Positions 62,254-64,000 of a stretch of DNA of 64,000 nucleotides are shown piece after piece. A model generated the notes under the pieces. The model made no database searches, was not told the origin of the DNA, and saw only the letters and a program-made list of their open reading frames with translations. Within the stretch, counting starts at the first letter, position 1, and every line of letters starts with the position of its first letter. The DNA lies in the NCBI GenBank assembly GCA_036785705.1, contig JAWUZG010000084.1:10367501-10431500 (forward strand). The letters run 5' to 3'. The position numbers and the translations under genes are program-made. The DNA comes from Acanthornis magna. Lineage: Eukaryota; Chordata; Aves; Passeriformes; Acanthizidae.

Positions 62254-64000
62254 GGCAGTTTTGGCTCCCGTCATATCACTGAGATCTTTCATTGTCTTGA
62301 TCTTTTTTTTTTAGAAGTCTTGAGGCTGAGTGGTGATTGAAAAAGCTGTGCCGCAGGGTGGAGGCTTTCCTCTGCCTCTGCCTGATCTCCTGTGCCAAGT
62401 GGCTGCTGCTGCACCCGCTCAGGACTGGGAAGTGGGGCTGGGAAGAGGGTCCAGCCAGCATGGCCAGGTGTCAGAGCAGCAGGTGGGAAACGCAGTTCAC
62501 AGAAGCTGTTCTATGGGACCAGTGCAAAACTTAGTTCAACCTCGGCAACTAGCCTCTCTTTTATATTTAATTATTTCCTTTTTATTATCGGCAGGGCGAC
62601 TAAATTTGCAGATCAATCATAAAGATGCATGAGATGGGCATGCTTGGGTAAATGGGGCAGCACTTCCAGCTGACTGCAAGTTGTGTCCAAAGCATAGAGC
62701 TGGAAACATCCAGTCCCTTGAGTAACCACTAACGGGCATCCCTGCTGGGACTCAATTGGGTATAAAGCTTCATGAAAGCTGTGTGGGTATTGAAAGAGTA
62801 GTTTGTGTATGAATGGCCACTTTCTAGGTAAGAAACTGTGCCTGCAACACAGTATTTTTTATCTCCAGTAAAGATACCATAATAAAAGGAGCTGTTTGGG
62901 CCTAATTCAGAAGGCTGGAATGCTGCAATTACAGCATGTATTAGAGCACAGATTCCCAAAATACCCTAGGCAGGAGAATCTTGCTTTGCTGTGCATACAT
63001 GGTGTGAGTCAGAGTATTGCATTATGATTTCACTGCTGCCACTTCATACTGTTGTCCTGCTTAGAATTAGATGACTTTTGGGTCTAAGTTCCTACTATTT
63101 TTGCCTATCAACAAAGCTGGGATTAGATGTTTCAGATCCCTCCTTCCCTAGGCTTTTAATTTTTGTGGATGTGTTTTAGATGTCTCTATACTGGCTTGTT
63201 GAGGAGATTTAGTCCCACCCTGAGCAGGAGAAAATAATGTGTATCATTCTTACCATTGTGCTCTAACTGCATTTGAATAAGGGGTATGTACTCAGTGGAC
63301 TCTAAGAGAGGAATTTAATGCTGTTCCCCAAATTACTGCTATTTAGAGGGATTATGCAGAAACCTAAACAGAAAGGAAAAAGAATAATTTATGTCATTAG
63401 TACTCTGCTGCCGCCCCACCCTGGCGTGCAAACAAATGCCTTTCCCCTGTGCTTCTTTTTAATGTTTATTTATTGTTTTTACAGAATTTTCTGGTCCCAG
63501 AGCTGTTGGCTTCTAGGTGCTAATAAAATGTGAATGTGTCCCGGACTCACCCTCACTGAAGTGCACACAGTTTTGCAGTGGCCGGATTTTCTTTTAGTAC
63601 AACATTAAAAAAAAAATCTACATCTTTATTTCTGCATTTGGTGGCATAGATATGGGAAAATAATTCCCCCCCCAAAAAAACATTTTCAAAGGGAAAAATT
63701 GTGGCAATTCAACTAGGTAGTGGGGATGGGGGTGGAGGCTGGGAACAGGGGGAACTCTTAGAGCAACACAAACCCACAATTTGGGTAGTTTAGGGTAATT
63801 TGACTCTTAAGTCTGACCTCGTGTTAGAGTGGTTTACCTTTGGCTTCTTTTTTGCCTGTGTGGTTTGTATTTAAGCCCAAGAGCCCCAGGGGAAGGAGTT
63901 GAGGGAAAGAGAGCAGGAGAAAAGGGACAGCCCATGCTTTTCCCAGTGGCACATCCCTGTATGTGTTTTGTTGAAGCTTTTTTTCTTCGTTAGGGCTTGA

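Larger units (their letters stand above)
32543..64000 (+). other. Start of a long first intron (continues past the window)
   Basis: The intron begins GTGAGACC. I find no exon with good acceptor, frame and donor in the following 31 kb, so intron 1 probably exceeds the window. GC content falls back to genomic background after about 33 kb. No CR1 or LTR was recognised anywhere in it, only simple repeats and low-complexity tracts. Long first introns in such genes usually carry regulatory elements. Subregions worth noting are listed separately, and the rest shows nothing recognisable. Confidence 0.7.

Noticed and set aside
63454..63520. Exon-like acceptor ('attgtttttacag') followed by TCTAGGTGCT
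   Set aside because: The open stretch is only about 12 codons, the donor-like GTGCTA is weak, and nothing else supports an exon.
1..64000. CRISPR arrays, operons, insertion sequences, tRNA or rRNA genes
   Set aside because: No regularly spaced repeats, ribosome-binding sites, compact gene order or RNA-gene structure were seen. The window is vertebrate nuclear DNA.

Overview
This looks like 64 kb of bird nuclear DNA. Every clear transposon is a CR1-type LINE or an LTR. Two CR1 copies still carry the short ATTCTATG-type 3' repeat. Interspersed repeats are sparse, there are no Alu/L1-like sequences, and one GC-rich CpG island sits in AT-rich, gene-poor DNA. The species cannot be told from sequence alone. 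No bacterial, plasmid or phage features were seen.

Layout. Positions 1 to about 31.7 kb are intergenic or distal regulatory DNA with no supported protein-coding exon. They hold all recognisable transposons: four CR1 copies (9.46, 12.9, 25.8 and 31.07 kb), two much older CR1/L3-clade fossils (4.1 and 27.8 kb), and a solo LTR of an endogenous retrovirus inserted into the 25.8-kb CR1 with a clean 6-bp target duplication. All lie on the minus strand. Between them are possible regulatory clusters: four TAATGAT motifs near 4.8 kb, a 12-bp palindrome next to a TATA-like box near 7.36 kb, and three T-box-like half-sites arranged as hairpins near 17.5 kb.

A CpG island (about 31.78-32.83 kb) contains the only gene start I can support. 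A plus-strand first coding exon (32474-32542) has a strong Kozak context, encodes a 23-residue signal peptide, and ends in phase 0 at a consensus splice donor. A 9-codon upstream ORF precedes it. From 32543 to the window end lies the start of intron 1, more than 31 kb long. It contains simple repeats, low-complexity tracts, a possible retrocopy 3' end and several weak exon-like signals, but no exon I would call. The gene therefore encodes a secreted or membrane protein that cannot be named from exon 1.

Nothing here forms a recognisable new multi-gene system. The most useful leads are the nested LTR/CR1, the T-box-like hairpin cluster, the orphan signal-peptide exon, and the contrast between the repeat-bearing upstream half and an intron with no recognisable transposons.
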